Source: Candidatus Kaiserbacteria bacterium RIFCSPLOWO2_12_FULL_50_10
GTDB taxonomy: Bacteria; Patescibacteriota; Minisyncoccia; Phycocordibacterales; UBA918
Direction of reading: 5' to 3'
Length of the DNA stretch: 38,929 nt
Assembly: GCA_001783515.1 (NCBI GenBank)
Contig: MFMN01000016.1
Span: 1-38,929, forward strand
The position numbers and the translations under genes are program-made. Shown here in pieces: positions 27,219 to 36,808 of this stretch. The stretch's first letter is position 1. Each line of letters opens with the position of its first letter. The notes under the pieces are model-generated. The model did no database searches and had not been told where the DNA came from. It saw only the letters and a list, made by a program, of their open reading frames with translations.

Positions 27219-28173
27219 CTCACTCTCCGCTAGTAGTTGGTCTGTGTGCGAAACACAGCTAAAACACATTGTCGAAGGCGACACGGCTGAGTTCGAGTCG
27301 TTGCCTTTCTTACGGGCATGCGGAATTGTGGGTGCCGAAGTGCCACCCATTGCGAGTCCGTTGGGGCAACGGTATTACGAGGCTCGTTTCATTCGTAACG
27401 ACGATGTTGCTGCTCAGGCCGTATTACGCGACGGTTTACTGCAACACCCTGCTGTACAGGCGATACTGCAACTCCTACATGGGGTCCATAACGCAAAGCG
27501 AGATAATGCGTTGTCTGTACTTAAAAGTCGCGGTATGTGGTCTTATACTGATGAGCGACCTCTAACGAACCTGCTTTTATCGATGAACAATGCGGGCCTT
27601 GTCTCATACTCGAAAAAACACGGCTCGGTACGAGTTCTCTACAATCCTACAGAGCAACAGGAAGGAGTCCCCTCAAATATATTTATAGATCCAAAGCGAC
27701 CTTACGGGAATAAAGCATGGATGAAGCGCGTGCTGGCAGAGTGCGAAGGTCATATTCACTGGATCGACAAACATTTCATACCTACTGGTCTTGAGTATAT
27801 TTGGGAAGTCGCCGATGCAAACAAACTACAAGAGGTGACCATACTTTCTCTCTACCTGCCCGACCTAATCGGTAAGGGAGCTGTAAAGCAATATAGAGAC
27901 CTCCAAACCGAACTGGCTGCAAAAGGCATCCAGCTTCGCTGGATGGTGATAGATAGCAAACTTATTCGTGACAATCACGACAGATGGATTCTCTCAAAGA
28001 ACGAGGCTTGGAATCTTCCTGATTTAAATACCGTCATATCTGGCAATCGTTCGGAAATCACAAAGAGCATTAACGGGGCAGAAATGGAGAAGGCTTTCAT
28101 CTCCTATCTCACAAATGCAAAAGAGATAACGACCGCAAGCGTCCCCGTAGTCACTTTAGCTGCTACAGGGTAG
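27205..28173 (+). CDS. Winged-helix plus PLD-like domain protein, translationally coupled to the DUF5343 gene
   Basis: wHTH-like LTNLLLSMNNAGLVSYSKKHGSVRVLYNP; C-terminal HIHWIDKHF...LRWMVIDSKLIRDNHDRWILSKNEAWNLPDLNTVISGNRSEI. Confidence 0.55.
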   Translation: MTANNSLSASSWSVCETQLKHIVEGDTAEFESLPFLRACGIVGAEVPPIASPLGQRYYEARFIRNDDVAAQAVLRDGLLQHPAVQAILQLLHGVHNAKRDNALSVLKSRGMWSYTDERPLTNLLLSMNNAGLVSYSKKHGSVRVLYNPTEQQEGVPSNIFIDPKRPYGNKAWMKRVLAECEGHIHWIDKHFIPTGLEYIWEVADANKLQEVTILSLYLPDLIGKGAVKQYRDLQTELAAKGIQLRWMVIDSKLIRDNHDRWILSKNEAWNLPDLNTVISGNRSEITKSINGAEMEKAFISYLTNAKEITTASVPVVTLAATG

Positions 28174-28375
28174 GTTCAAACTAGTGCCTTCGGCACATAC
28201 ATTCCTGGATTCATCCACAGAATGAACATTGTGCACTATCGTCAGGTTCTAATCTCGACGACTCATTCCCTCTCAAACGGCCGCACGAGCCACTCGGAGA
28301 AATCAAAGTATTCCAGATTGGATACTCCACCATTAATCAAACAGGTTCTAAAGGAGTAAAGTAGCCTCCACCCTT

Positions 28376-28404
28376 AAAAAGCGCCTTATCGAAGGCGCTT
28401 TTTT
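28376..28404. terminator. Bidirectional terminator
   Basis: AAAAAGCGCCTT-ATCG-AAGGCGCTTTTTT. Confidence 0.88.
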
Positions 28405-28415
28405 GTAACTATGTC

Positions 28416-29543
28416 CTACGCGTGTGATTGCCACACATCGAGCATTGCTTCGTATTCGTTGATGTGGACGACGGCGATTTTTGTGGTGCTTGTTGCGGCG
28501 CTTAGGAGTATGTCGTTTTGAGTATCGGCGTGTGCTGTGTTTTTGTTTGTGTCGAGTTTGATGCCGATGCCTGCCAGCGGCGAAAGTATGCGCTCGCGCA
28601 TTACAGTCGAGCGTTCAGACACGGTGCCAGAAAATATAATGAGATCGGCGCCGCCGAGCGTTGCCATTGCGCCGCCGATGTAGTGACGGACGCGGTGTGC
28701 GTAGGCGTCGAGTGCTTCTTTTGCTTCTAGATTGCCGTTTTCTTCGAGTGTTATGAGTGTGCGAATGTCATCAGAACCGCCAAGACCTTTGAGTCCTGAT
28801 TCGGTATTAAGGTACGAGCGCATTTGCACTGGCGTCATCCCCTTCGCTTCCATGAGCGTAAGTACGGCACCAGGATCAATAGCCCCAACACGCGTTGCCA
28901 TGAGGAGCCCGTCGAGCGGCGTTGTGCCCATTGAGGTATCGAGAGACTCTCCGTCACGCACAGCGGTCACACTTCCGCCGCCGCCGAGGTGACACACAAT
29001 TACTCGAGACGGAAGCGCGTCGCAAAGCAAAGTTCCCCGCGAGAGCGCAGATGAAATTGCTAGCCCGTGATACCCAAACTTCCGAATATCATAGACGTCC
29101 GCATCGCTGCGCGGAATTGCATAGCGCGCAATGTATTCAGGAATCGTTGCATGAAAGGCGGTGTCGGATATGCCAACAAACGCTGCCTGCGGGAGCATTT
29201 CCTGCAAGCGTACTAATTCCTCGTGCTGTGCATGCACATGGAGCGGCGCGGTGTGTTCGGCCTCGACGAGGTGCACAAAATATTCATCGCTAATGACTTG
29301 ATGTTCTTGAAAATATCGCCCTGGCGCAACAATTCGCATCAGCACCGTATCTATATCGGCAGGTTGTACCTGCTGCGCTTCGAGTAACGCAAGAAACGTT
29401 TGATGCGCGCGGTCATACGCTTCCACAGAAATCTCACTCACCTCATAATGCGCCGCGACACGCACCTGAAATGCACCACCATTCACCTTATCCGCAAGCG
29501 CATATTTCTTTGAGGCACTCCCAATGTTCGCAAGAAGAATCAT
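28416..29543 (-). CDS. ackA: Acetate kinase
   Basis: ILLANIGSASKKYAL, CHLGGGGSVTAVRDGESLDTSMGTTPLDGLLMATRVGAIDPG, IFSGTVSERS. Confidence 0.92.
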   Translation of the reverse strand: MILLANIGSASKKYALADKVNGGAFQVRVAAHYEVSEISVEAYDRAHQTFLALLEAQQVQPADIDTVLMRIVAPGRYFQEHQVISDEYFVHLVEAEHTAPLHVHAQHEELVRLQEMLPQAAFVGISDTAFHATIPEYIARYAIPRSDADVYDIRKFGYHGLAISSALSRGTLLCDALPSRVIVCHLGGGGSVTAVRDGESLDTSMGTTPLDGLLMATRVGAIDPGAVLTLMEAKGMTPVQMRSYLNTESGLKGLGGSDDIRTLITLEENGNLEAKEALDAYAHRVRHYIGGAMATLGGADLIIFSGTVSERSTVMRERILSPLAGIGIKLDTNKNTAHADTQNDILLSAATSTTKIAVVHINEYEAMLDVWQSHA

Positions 29544-29647
29544 GACACCATACTACCATTACTTCAAAAAATTGCTGTCACAGAGCCTGCGTTCAAGAAT
29601 AAGCTTTTAGGGCGCCCGTGCTATAGTACGAAGAATATACACAATCT

Positions 29648-30301
29648 ATGCACATCATTCCAACCATTAAAGACCCGTATAGTGATTTTGACACTACAAC
29701 GCATACCAAGCAAGGTAGTATTGCGCGCGCACTTACCTTAAACGACATCTTCTTCTTGGGGGGTATTTCATTTGTGGGTGTTGTTATTACACTGTTTATT
29801 GTTACCTTCATCGAAGGCGCTACCGTTGAACATGTTGGTATTGCGTTTATGATTCGACTTTTGGCACGCGCAGTATTTGCGCTCCCCATTGGTACCTTTT
29901 TTGATAAACATAAAGGATATACGGACGAGATTTGGGGATTGTGTTTTTCTACATCTCTCTTTGGGATTCTTCATGTAGCACTTGGATTTTCAACGAACAT
30001 CTGGCAGTTGTACGTTATCATGTTCTTCCTTGGTGTTCTTGAGGCAGCCAATGCATCTTCGTGGAGAATTCTTTTTTTTGGAAGTATATCAAGGGCATTC
30101 CTTGGAAAAATTACTGGCGTCTACGATATGTTCTACTCGGTAGGAACGGCACTTTGCTTAGTGCTTGGCGGATATGTTGCCGCAAGCATTGGATACGACA
30201 ACACCGTTATCGTCGGAGGATTATTTATTATGGTTGGAGGTTTTCTTCCTCTCTTAATCCGCGGATATTTGTCCAAAAATGAGCTTACGGGTACTAAGTA
30301 G
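29648..30301 (+). CDS. Half-size MFS-like transporter (about 6 TM)
   Basis: RLLARAVFALPIGTFFDKHKGYTDE loop and hydrophobic helices; only 217 aa. Confidence 0.65.
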   Translation: MHIIPTIKDPYSDFDTTTHTKQGSIARALTLNDIFFLGGISFVGVVITLFIVTFIEGATVEHVGIAFMIRLLARAVFALPIGTFFDKHKGYTDEIWGLCFSTSLFGILHVALGFSTNIWQLYVIMFFLGVLEAANASSWRILFFGSISRAFLGKITGVYDMFYSVGTALCLVLGGYVAASIGYDNTVIVGGLFIMVGGFLPLLIRGYLSKNELTGTK

Positions 30302-30316
30302 GAATGCACACTTCAC

Positions 30317-30350
30317 AAAACCCCTCCATTAGTGGAGGGGTTTGTCTTTT
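30317..30350. terminator. Bidirectional terminator
   Basis: AAAACCCCTCCA-TTAG-TGGAGGGGTTT. Confidence 0.85.
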
Positions 30351-30355
30351 GTTTT

Positions 30356-32731
30356 CTACTGAGGACTCTTAGCTCGTGGCGTCCATGTCCAGGCGTCGAT
30401 TTCTTCGGGGTCGGTGCCGTTTTGGATGATGTAGGCGCGGTGGTCAGTAAGCTTTTTGCGATACTGCTTGATGAGTTCGTCTGCCTTGGTGCGATCGACA
30501 ACTCCTGCCTGCACCATTTCTTCCCAAACTTCTATGGCGAGGCTATAGCGGTCGGTGTTGTTGCGGATATGCATGTCGAACGGGGTTGTCGTTGAACCGT
30601 TTTCTTCGTAGCCGTGGACTAAGAAGCGTCGTCCACTCCCGTTGCAGGCGTACTCAAAGAGCATTTGCTTGAGTGTTTGTGGGTAGCCATGGAAGTTGAA
30701 AAGGACTGGCTTGTCATGCGTGAAATAGTCGTTGAAATCTACATGAGGCATAACACATTCGCCGGAGCCGATACCGAGCGCGTTGAGCGTGATAATGTTC
30801 ACAAAACGTATGCGTACATTTGGTGTTTCTTGCTTCACAATGTCGAGTGCTGCGAGACCTTCCTTGGTGAGGTAATCGCCGATGGTTGCGATGACAATGT
30901 CGGGGCGGTCGTCGGAGGCGAAGTCCCACGTCATAATGCCTGCGTCGACTGCTTTCTGCGCTTCCGCGGGCGTGAGCCAGCGTGGTTCAAGGGTCTTCCC
31001 TGCGGTGATGATGTTGATTTCTTGTGTCGACGCGAGACATCGCCGCAGGCACGCGAGCGTTGTGTTGCCGTCGGGTGGGTAGTAAGCATTCACGAAGCAG
31101 CCTGGGCGGTTGAGCATGTCGTCGACGAAGCCGGGGTTTTGGTGTGAGAATCCGTTATGGTCTTGTCGCCAGCCGGACGAGGTGAGGATATAGTTGAGCG
31201 ACGGAACTTTGCCACGCCACGAGACGCTGCGGGCGATTTTCAAAAACTTTGCATATTGGTCAACCATCGAAACGACGATTTGAATGAATGCTTCGTAGGA
31301 GGCGAAGATGCCATGGCGCCCCGTGAGTACATAGCCCATGTACATGCCTTGGAGGGTGTGCTCGGAGAGCATTTCCATGACTCTGCCGTTTGGTGCAAGG
31401 TCTTTATCCCAACTTTCGCGCTTCCCTACCCATGCACGCGCGGTTTTGGTAAATACATCGTCAAGTTTGTTTGAATAAGTTTCATCAGGAGAAAAGAGAC
31501 GGAAGTTTTTTGCGTCGTTATTGCGTGCAAAGACTTCGGTGAGGTACGCACCTGCGCGACGCATTGATGATGAGCCTACTGTTCCTGGAACAGTCGCATC
31601 TTCGGTGAACGTGGCGATGTCGGGAAGTTCGAGTGGCGTATATGCGGGCGAGCCGCCACGCGCATGTTTACTTGCGCCCATGCGAAGTTCGGCAGGCGGA
31701 ATTATCGCGCGAATATCTTCGGCGAATGCGCCCTTGGTAAAGAGCTCGGGGAAATTATATGAGCGAAGCCAGGTTTCGAGCGCGCTAAGATGTGCTGGAT
31801 TTGTTGCTGCTTCTTTTGCAATGACTTGGTGCGACAAATGATTTCCTTCGAGCTTTTCGCCGTCGAGCTCAGCAATACCTGTCCAGCCTTTGGGTGTGCG
31901 CAAGATAATCATTGGCCATTTGGGCACTTCTACTACTTGTACTTCGCTACTTCTCGCAGCGTCTTGGATTGCATGAATCTGCACATGCGCCGCCTTAAGC
32001 GTTGCTTGCATCACGGCGTATACGTCGCGCGGATCTGACGCATCAACAATGTAGACTGTGTAGCCATAGCCGGTGAAGAGGTGGGCAAGTTCGGTATCGG
32101 TCATTCGCCCGTAGATTGTCGGGCCAGAAATTTTGTAGCCGTTCACATGCACAATCGGGAGCACAGCGCCTGAAGTTTTTGGGTCAACGAATTTATTACA
32201 GTGCCACGCGGTTGCCGTTGGACCTGTTTCTGCTTCGCCGTCACCGATGAGTACAGCCGTTACGAGGTTGGGGTTATCAAGCACCGTGCCATAAGCGGTT
32301 GCGAGCGCATAGCCGAGTTCGCCACCCTCAAGAATAACGCCAGGTGCCTCAGGGTTGCTGTGTGAAGGATACCCATACGGCCAGCTGAAATTTTTACACA
32401 AGTGTGCAATACCTTCTGCAGACACCGGAAGGTTTACATCGACATCGCCAAGCGAACCTTCAAGGAAAAGGTTTGCTTGGAGCGCAGGAAATCCATGTCC
32501 CGGGCCGAGCACAAACATCATTTCTTGCTCTTTTTCCGTAATGAGCGCGTTGAGTTGTGCATAGGTAAAATTAATCCCCGGGCACGTTCCCCAGTGCCCT
32601 AAAAGGCGCGGCTTAATGTCAGTGTGCGCAAGCGGCTTTTCGAGCAGCGTATTGTCGCGCAAATAAATCTGCGCCGCAGCAAGATAGTTCGTCGCACGAA
32701 CGTACCGTTTGAGAGCATCGATAGTTGTCAT
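30356..32731 (-). CDS. xfp: Phosphoketolase (Xfp family)
   Basis: LLGHWGTCPGINFTYAQLNALI, VLGPGHGFPALQANLFLEGS, LIGDGEAETGPTATAWH, NGYKISGPTIYGR, SSGWRQDHNGFSHQNPGFVD. Confidence 0.97.
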   Translation of the reverse strand: MTTIDALKRYVRATNYLAAAQIYLRDNTLLEKPLAHTDIKPRLLGHWGTCPGINFTYAQLNALITEKEQEMMFVLGPGHGFPALQANLFLEGSLGDVDVNLPVSAEGIAHLCKNFSWPYGYPSHSNPEAPGVILEGGELGYALATAYGTVLDNPNLVTAVLIGDGEAETGPTATAWHCNKFVDPKTSGAVLPIVHVNGYKISGPTIYGRMTDTELAHLFTGYGYTVYIVDASDPRDVYAVMQATLKAAHVQIHAIQDAARSSEVQVVEVPKWPMIILRTPKGWTGIAELDGEKLEGNHLSHQVIAKEAATNPAHLSALETWLRSYNFPELFTKGAFAEDIRAIIPPAELRMGASKHARGGSPAYTPLELPDIATFTEDATVPGTVGSSSMRRAGAYLTEVFARNNDAKNFRLFSPDETYSNKLDDVFTKTARAWVGKRESWDKDLAPNGRVMEMLSEHTLQGMYMGYVLTGRHGIFASYEAFIQIVVSMVDQYAKFLKIARSVSWRGKVPSLNYILTSSGWRQDHNGFSHQNPGFVDDMLNRPGCFVNAYYPPDGNTTLACLRRCLASTQEINIITAGKTLEPRWLTPAEAQKAVDAGIMTWDFASDDRPDIVIATIGDYLTKEGLAALDIVKQETPNVRIRFVNIITLNALGIGSGECVMPHVDFNDYFTHDKPVLFNFHGYPQTLKQMLFEYACNGSGRRFLVHGYEENGSTTTPFDMHIRNNTDRYSLAIEVWEEMVQAGVVDRTKADELIKQYRKKLTDHRAYIIQNGTDPEEIDAWTWTPRAKSPQ

Positions 32732-32805
32732 GCGCGCAGTATACCACCAAGCGCCAATATCAGTACAAAAAAACCGCGAGCGCTATCTCGTAGTTTTTTT
32801 GGAAC

Positions 32806-33450
32806 CTAATCAATGATGAGGAGGTTGGTACCTACCTCATAAAGATCTGAGCTGTCGCCGCCGTCGGTTGCCATTTTATTGGTACCGCCTTCATCGACGT
32901 CAACATCGCCATAGGCAATACTTTCAAGGCGGGCGGTAAGCTCAAAGGCAAGCGGAGCATCTGAACATGCGTAGCGATAAATCGGCGTACTTGTCGCGAT
33001 ATCATTCACATCAAAGGTGCTTGCCTGTGACGGATCGAGCGGGAGTGCAGCAAGGGGTGAGCCTCCTGCAATTGCGCTGAAGTTAACAGGAATCCATCCT
33101 GTACCATCCACGGCGGTAACATCAGTACCTGCATAGACAACACCTGCAACTGTTGTAGTTGCGGCATCTTGACTGAGATACACAATGCGATTGGTTGGAT
33201 TTGATGGCGTAAGTGCACATTCTCCAAGCTGTGGATTTGGTGTCACCGTCATATACATCGCAATAGCAGTACGTACTGACGAAAGGTCAGAGAGACGCTG
33301 TACGTCGCGGGCGCGACGGAGTGTTTCTACTGGGTTAATAACAATAACGAGTATGGTCGCGAGAATGGCAATAATCGCGATCACAATGAGGAGCTCGAGG
33401 AGCGTGAAGCCCTTGGCCGTAGTAGGTGATGATGTTGAACGCATATACAT
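32806..33450 (-). CDS. Type IV prepilin-like protein
   Basis: KGFTLLELLIVIAIIAILATILVIVINPVETLRRARD prepilin N-terminus. Confidence 0.9.
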   Translation of the reverse strand: MYMRSTSSPTTAKGFTLLELLIVIAIIAILATILVIVINPVETLRRARDVQRLSDLSSVRTAIAMYMTVTPNPQLGECALTPSNPTNRIVYLSQDAATTTVAGVVYAGTDVTAVDGTGWIPVNFSAIAGGSPLAALPLDPSQASTFDVNDIATSTPIYRYACSDAPLAFELTARLESIAYGDVDVDEGGTNKMATDGGDSSDLYEVGTNLLIID

Positions 33451-33584
33451 AAATTAATTAATTCTTGCCAGTTCGCGGCAATGCAAAAAGTATACTACAC
33501 ATATCTGAAAATATCTTGTGGACAACACCATATACACTTACTATGCACATCATGTTTTTTCAAAATGGACGTATACTCTCCTTG

Positions 33585-34724
33585 ATGAGTTTCTTTGCGC
33601 ACCTTATGAAAGATGAACGTATTGCAGCGCTGCACATCGCGGAAGATGCGGTGTCGGTTCTTTCGTTTACTCGCGCATCAAAAGAACTTCCCCATGCACG
33701 TATCACGCGCATACCGCTTCCTGAAGGCACAATTGTGAAGGGGCGTGTTGTTGACCTCACCGCACTTACCCGCGCACTTCGCGACCTTCGCATACAAAGT
33801 AAGGCATACCACCATGTGATTGTTGCCATCCCGCATCCTGCCATTTTTACCAAAGCAGTCGTGTTCCCGCCATCACTCGATGCCGCTGGCGAAACATCAC
33901 GCGCGGTCGAAGCCGCAAATCTCGCGCTCGAATGGAACGTCCCTTTTGCACCCGAAACACGCTATGCCGACATCGACATGCTGCAGGAACCTGTGAGGGG
34001 CATGCAGATCCACGCCATTCCTATTGAAGACGCAACACCATACCTGAGCGCTGTCATGCGCGCTGGATTCAAACCGGTCGCACTCGAATCCGAACTCGAC
34101 GCGGTCGCACGCGCGGTAGACCCTGGGCAAAACGTCATCACCACCTTCCCAAGCCACAGCTATGAAAACATGCTTGCTTGTTTCGGTGGATTCGCGATAT
34201 TCCAAAACACCTACGCGCACGACGCCTTCCCTACTAAAACAGCACGCGCTGCCGAGCAAAAGCGCATCGCAGAATTCGTCGCCGCACGCTTTGGCAAACG
34301 CCCTACCGCAAAGCTCTTCGAAAAACTCCCCCTTCTCGACGAAGTCCAAGGCGTCATTGCATCAAGGAACGACACTTCACTTATCCCGCTCCTTGGCGCA
34401 GCGCTCCGTGCTCGCCTCCCCCGTAAAAACGACATCGCCGCAAGCCTTCTCCCCGTCGGCACCGAAGAGGCATATGAGTACCAGAAGCTTGAGACATTTA
34501 TCGGCTCGCTCGGCACACTTACCCTCGTGACCGCACTCATCATTGCGAGTGCTTCCGTTGCTGCATGGTACGGCGTACGCACCGAGCTTGCTACCCTGCC
34601 CCAAAGCGATATCTTCACCGAAACCTTCGCAGCCGACGCCACCTTCACTGAGGAGCGTGCCGACTACGAGCGTTGGAGCACGGTTATCGCCACCGTTGGC
34701 CCCCTTGCGACCGAAGAAACTTAA
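33585..34724 (+). CDS. PilM-like protein fused to a PilN N-terminal TM/coiled coil
   Basis: PilM-like region then LGTLTLVTALIIASASVAAWYGV TM and helix; TATACT 7 nt before ATG 33585. Confidence 0.7.
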   Translation: MSFFAHLMKDERIAALHIAEDAVSVLSFTRASKELPHARITRIPLPEGTIVKGRVVDLTALTRALRDLRIQSKAYHHVIVAIPHPAIFTKAVVFPPSLDAAGETSRAVEAANLALEWNVPFAPETRYADIDMLQEPVRGMQIHAIPIEDATPYLSAVMRAGFKPVALESELDAVARAVDPGQNVITTFPSHSYENMLACFGGFAIFQNTYAHDAFPTKTARAAEQKRIAEFVAARFGKRPTAKLFEKLPLLDEVQGVIASRNDTSLIPLLGAALRARLPRKNDIAASLLPVGTEEAYEYQKLETFIGSLGTLTLVTALIIASASVAAWYGVRTELATLPQSDIFTETFAADATFTEERADYERWSTVIATVGPLATEET

Positions 34725-34733
34725 TTCGCTCGC

Positions 34734-34997
34734 ATGACCACCTTCCTTCGACGCTACGCCATTGCGGGCATTGCACTTCGCGATATAGCTGCAGACGGTG
34801 CCACCGTTCGTGTCGCCGGCATGGCACGCAGCCGCACGCACCTCAACGCGTTTCGCGATACACTCAGGGCTGCCCCCGAAGTCGCAGCTGTAGACCTCCC
34901 CATCACCGACGCTGAACTTCGTGGCGACATTCCGTTCCAAATGACGATTACGTTCACTCCTCAGGTTTGGAAATCTTGGACGGGCGCACTACAATAA
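34734..34997 (+). CDS. PilN-like C-terminal domain, in frame with the preceding ORF after one TAA
   Basis: FLRRYAIAGIALRDIAADGATVRVAGMARSRTHLNAFRDTLRAAPEVAAVDLPITDAELRGDIPFQMTITF. Confidence 0.7.
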   Translation: MTTFLRRYAIAGIALRDIAADGATVRVAGMARSRTHLNAFRDTLRAAPEVAAVDLPITDAELRGDIPFQMTITFTPQVWKSWTGALQ

Positions 34998-35006
34998 AGT
35001 ATCTCT

Positions 35007-35588
35007 ATGACACACACTTCATTCCCAAAATCTATCGTCATTCGCATCACGATTCTCGTGCTGCTTCTGTGTGTCATTGTGGGCATTAAGGTGTACGCAA
35101 CGCGCGATATGAACGCCATACTCCGCGATATTCGCGCGCACTATACGCAAGTTGCAACCATTCGCACAACACGCGACGCATCCGTCTCTCTTCTCTCGTC
35201 ATTCACCGCAATAAAAGGAAATGAATCCCGCATTCGTGCAGCACTCCCCTCTGCTGACTATATCGTCCCGTTCCGTGACGCGGTCGAGGACGCAGCAACG
35301 CGCGTAAGCGCAACCGTGAGCGTAACCTACGGCAACCCCGAAGCGACAACCTTCCTTCTTCCGCCGCGCGAAAACAGCACCTCAAGTGAGCAGGTATATA
35401 GCATCGCCACCAGCATTTCCATTGAGGGCGATGCGCGTGCGCTCGAGCAATTCCTCACCGAGCTCGAAGCGCTCCCCTACTACTTCACGCTCCTCGATAT
35501 GAAAAGCACGAGCGCGCAGCAAGACGGCTGGGAAGCAGGAACACGCACCTCGCTCCGCGGTGTGCTCTACACGATTCACGAAATCTAA
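35007..35588 (+). CDS. PilO-like protein
   Basis: N-terminal TM, coiled coil, then ISIEGDARALEQFLTELEALPYYFTLLDMKS; order after PilMN. Confidence 0.65.
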   Translation: MTHTSFPKSIVIRITILVLLLCVIVGIKVYATRDMNAILRDIRAHYTQVATIRTTRDASVSLLSSFTAIKGNESRIRAALPSADYIVPFRDAVEDAATRVSATVSVTYGNPEATTFLLPPRENSTSSEQVYSIATSISIEGDARALEQFLTELEALPYYFTLLDMKSTSAQQDGWEAGTRTSLRGVLYTIHEI

Positions 35589-35603
35589 TAATACTTTCGC
35601 CTT

Positions 35604-36176
35604 ATGCACACACACCCTTTCTACACAACGCGCACCTTCTATATCGTCATGACGGCGACATTCGTTTTGGCGCTCGCCATTCTCTTCACCACAACCACCC
35701 GCGACCTCCGCGCCGTGATTGAAGACGCCTTCGTTGCAGAAACAAGCGCCGTGCAGGAACTTACCGTTGAGAACGAACACTACCTCGCCCTCAAACAAAA
35801 ACTGAAGCTTCCCGATGTCGCCCCGAGAGAAGTGGCGGGTGCACTTCCGGCGACATCCACCACCCCTACTGAAGTTGCCGCCACAAGCACGCCGGCACTC
35901 GTCCCGAGCGACTACACGCTCGCGGTGCGCAACGGCACGAGCGTGAACGGGCTTGCCGGCAAACTCGCGGATACCCTCCTCACTGCTGGGTTCGCAAAAG
36001 CCGTTACCGGCAACGCAACACCGCAAGCCGTCACCGAAATCTACATCAAGGAAGACATCCGCACCGAAGTCTTCGCTCTCCTCAAAACAACCGCCCCAGA
36101 ACTTCTCGAGGGGGCACAGCTCATGGCAAACAACCCCACCAGCGCCGACATCGTCATCATCCTCGGCAGCAAGTAA
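35604..36176 (+). CDS. Membrane-anchored LytR_C-domain protein
   Basis: TM helix, then YTLAVRNGTSVNGLAGKLADTLLTAGFAKAV...IVIILGSK. Confidence 0.7.
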   Translation: MHTHPFYTTRTFYIVMTATFVLALAILFTTTTRDLRAVIEDAFVAETSAVQELTVENEHYLALKQKLKLPDVAPREVAGALPATSTTPTEVAATSTPALVPSDYTLAVRNGTSVNGLAGKLADTLLTAGFAKAVTGNATPQAVTEIYIKEDIRTEVFALLKTTAPELLEGAQLMANNPTSADIVIILGSK

Positions 36177-36211
36177 CAAAAACACTCGCAGGATTCTGCG
36201 AGTGTTTTTGT
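36176..36211. terminator. Bidirectional terminator
   Basis: Perfect 16-bp stem ACAAAAACACTCGCAG-GATT-CTGCGAGTGTTTTTGT. Confidence 0.9.
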
Positions 36212-36214
36212 GTG

Positions 36215-36712
36215 TTAGTTGACCGTGAACGGTGTCATAACGCCCTCAACCATTTCGAATGTTGTTTCGAAGTCAGTTGCTTGTGTGTAGAAGACTACGG
36301 CGTAGCTCTTGCCTGCTTCGGTTGCGCGGAAGAGATCAACCTTTGCGGGGTACCTTCCGTCGCTCTGTGAGTAGCGTGATGCGCCGAGAACATTGCCGAG
36401 TGCGCCGTCAGTGTAGTCGCGGATGGCAACCCAGCCGTCAGTTGCGGGATACTCAGTAACGGTAACTGCTACTGAGGTACCTGCGGTGACATCGCCAGCT
36501 ACTGCAACCTTTCCTGCGCCAATAACTGGTGCGGCAGCTGTTGTTGTCGCGTCTGCGGCTGCAACTGCAGCAGCGCTCATGTCGGTTGCGCTTTTTGCAA
36601 CAGGTGCTGCTTCTTCAGCGGAGAAGACCCACACGAGGAGTCCGCCAATAAGGAGGCCTGCGACGAATGCAACGACGCTCTTCTGATAATCCTGATTTGT
36701 AAGTGTGTTCAT
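36215..36712 (-). CDS. Putative cell-surface protein with N-terminal TM
   Basis: VAFVAGLLIGGLLVWVFS anchor, Ala-rich linker, beta-rich domain. Confidence 0.6.
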   Translation of the reverse strand: MNTLTNQDYQKSVVAFVAGLLIGGLLVWVFSAEEAAPVAKSATDMSAAAVAAADATTTAAAPVIGAGKVAVAGDVTAGTSVAVTVTEYPATDGWVAIRDYTDGALGNVLGASRYSQSDGRYPAKVDLFRATEAGKSYAVVFYTQATDFETTFEMVEGVMTPFTVN

Positions 36713-36808
36713 GTTGGAACTCTATTATCTGTTACTAGTGGTAATGTGCCAAGTATACCACCGTGAATTTCTCATACCCCTTGACAACACCCCACTCTTG
36801 CATGTCGA

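Noticed and set aside
28225-28275. tRNA T-arm-like string GTCAGGTTCTAATCTCGAC
   Set aside because: T stem pairs at only about three positions and no cloverleaf could be built.
35382-36185. 267-aa minus-strand ORF over the PilO-like/LytR_C genes
   Set aside because: Antisense, compositionally odd (Cys/Gly/Glu-rich); plus-strand genes have recognisable domains.
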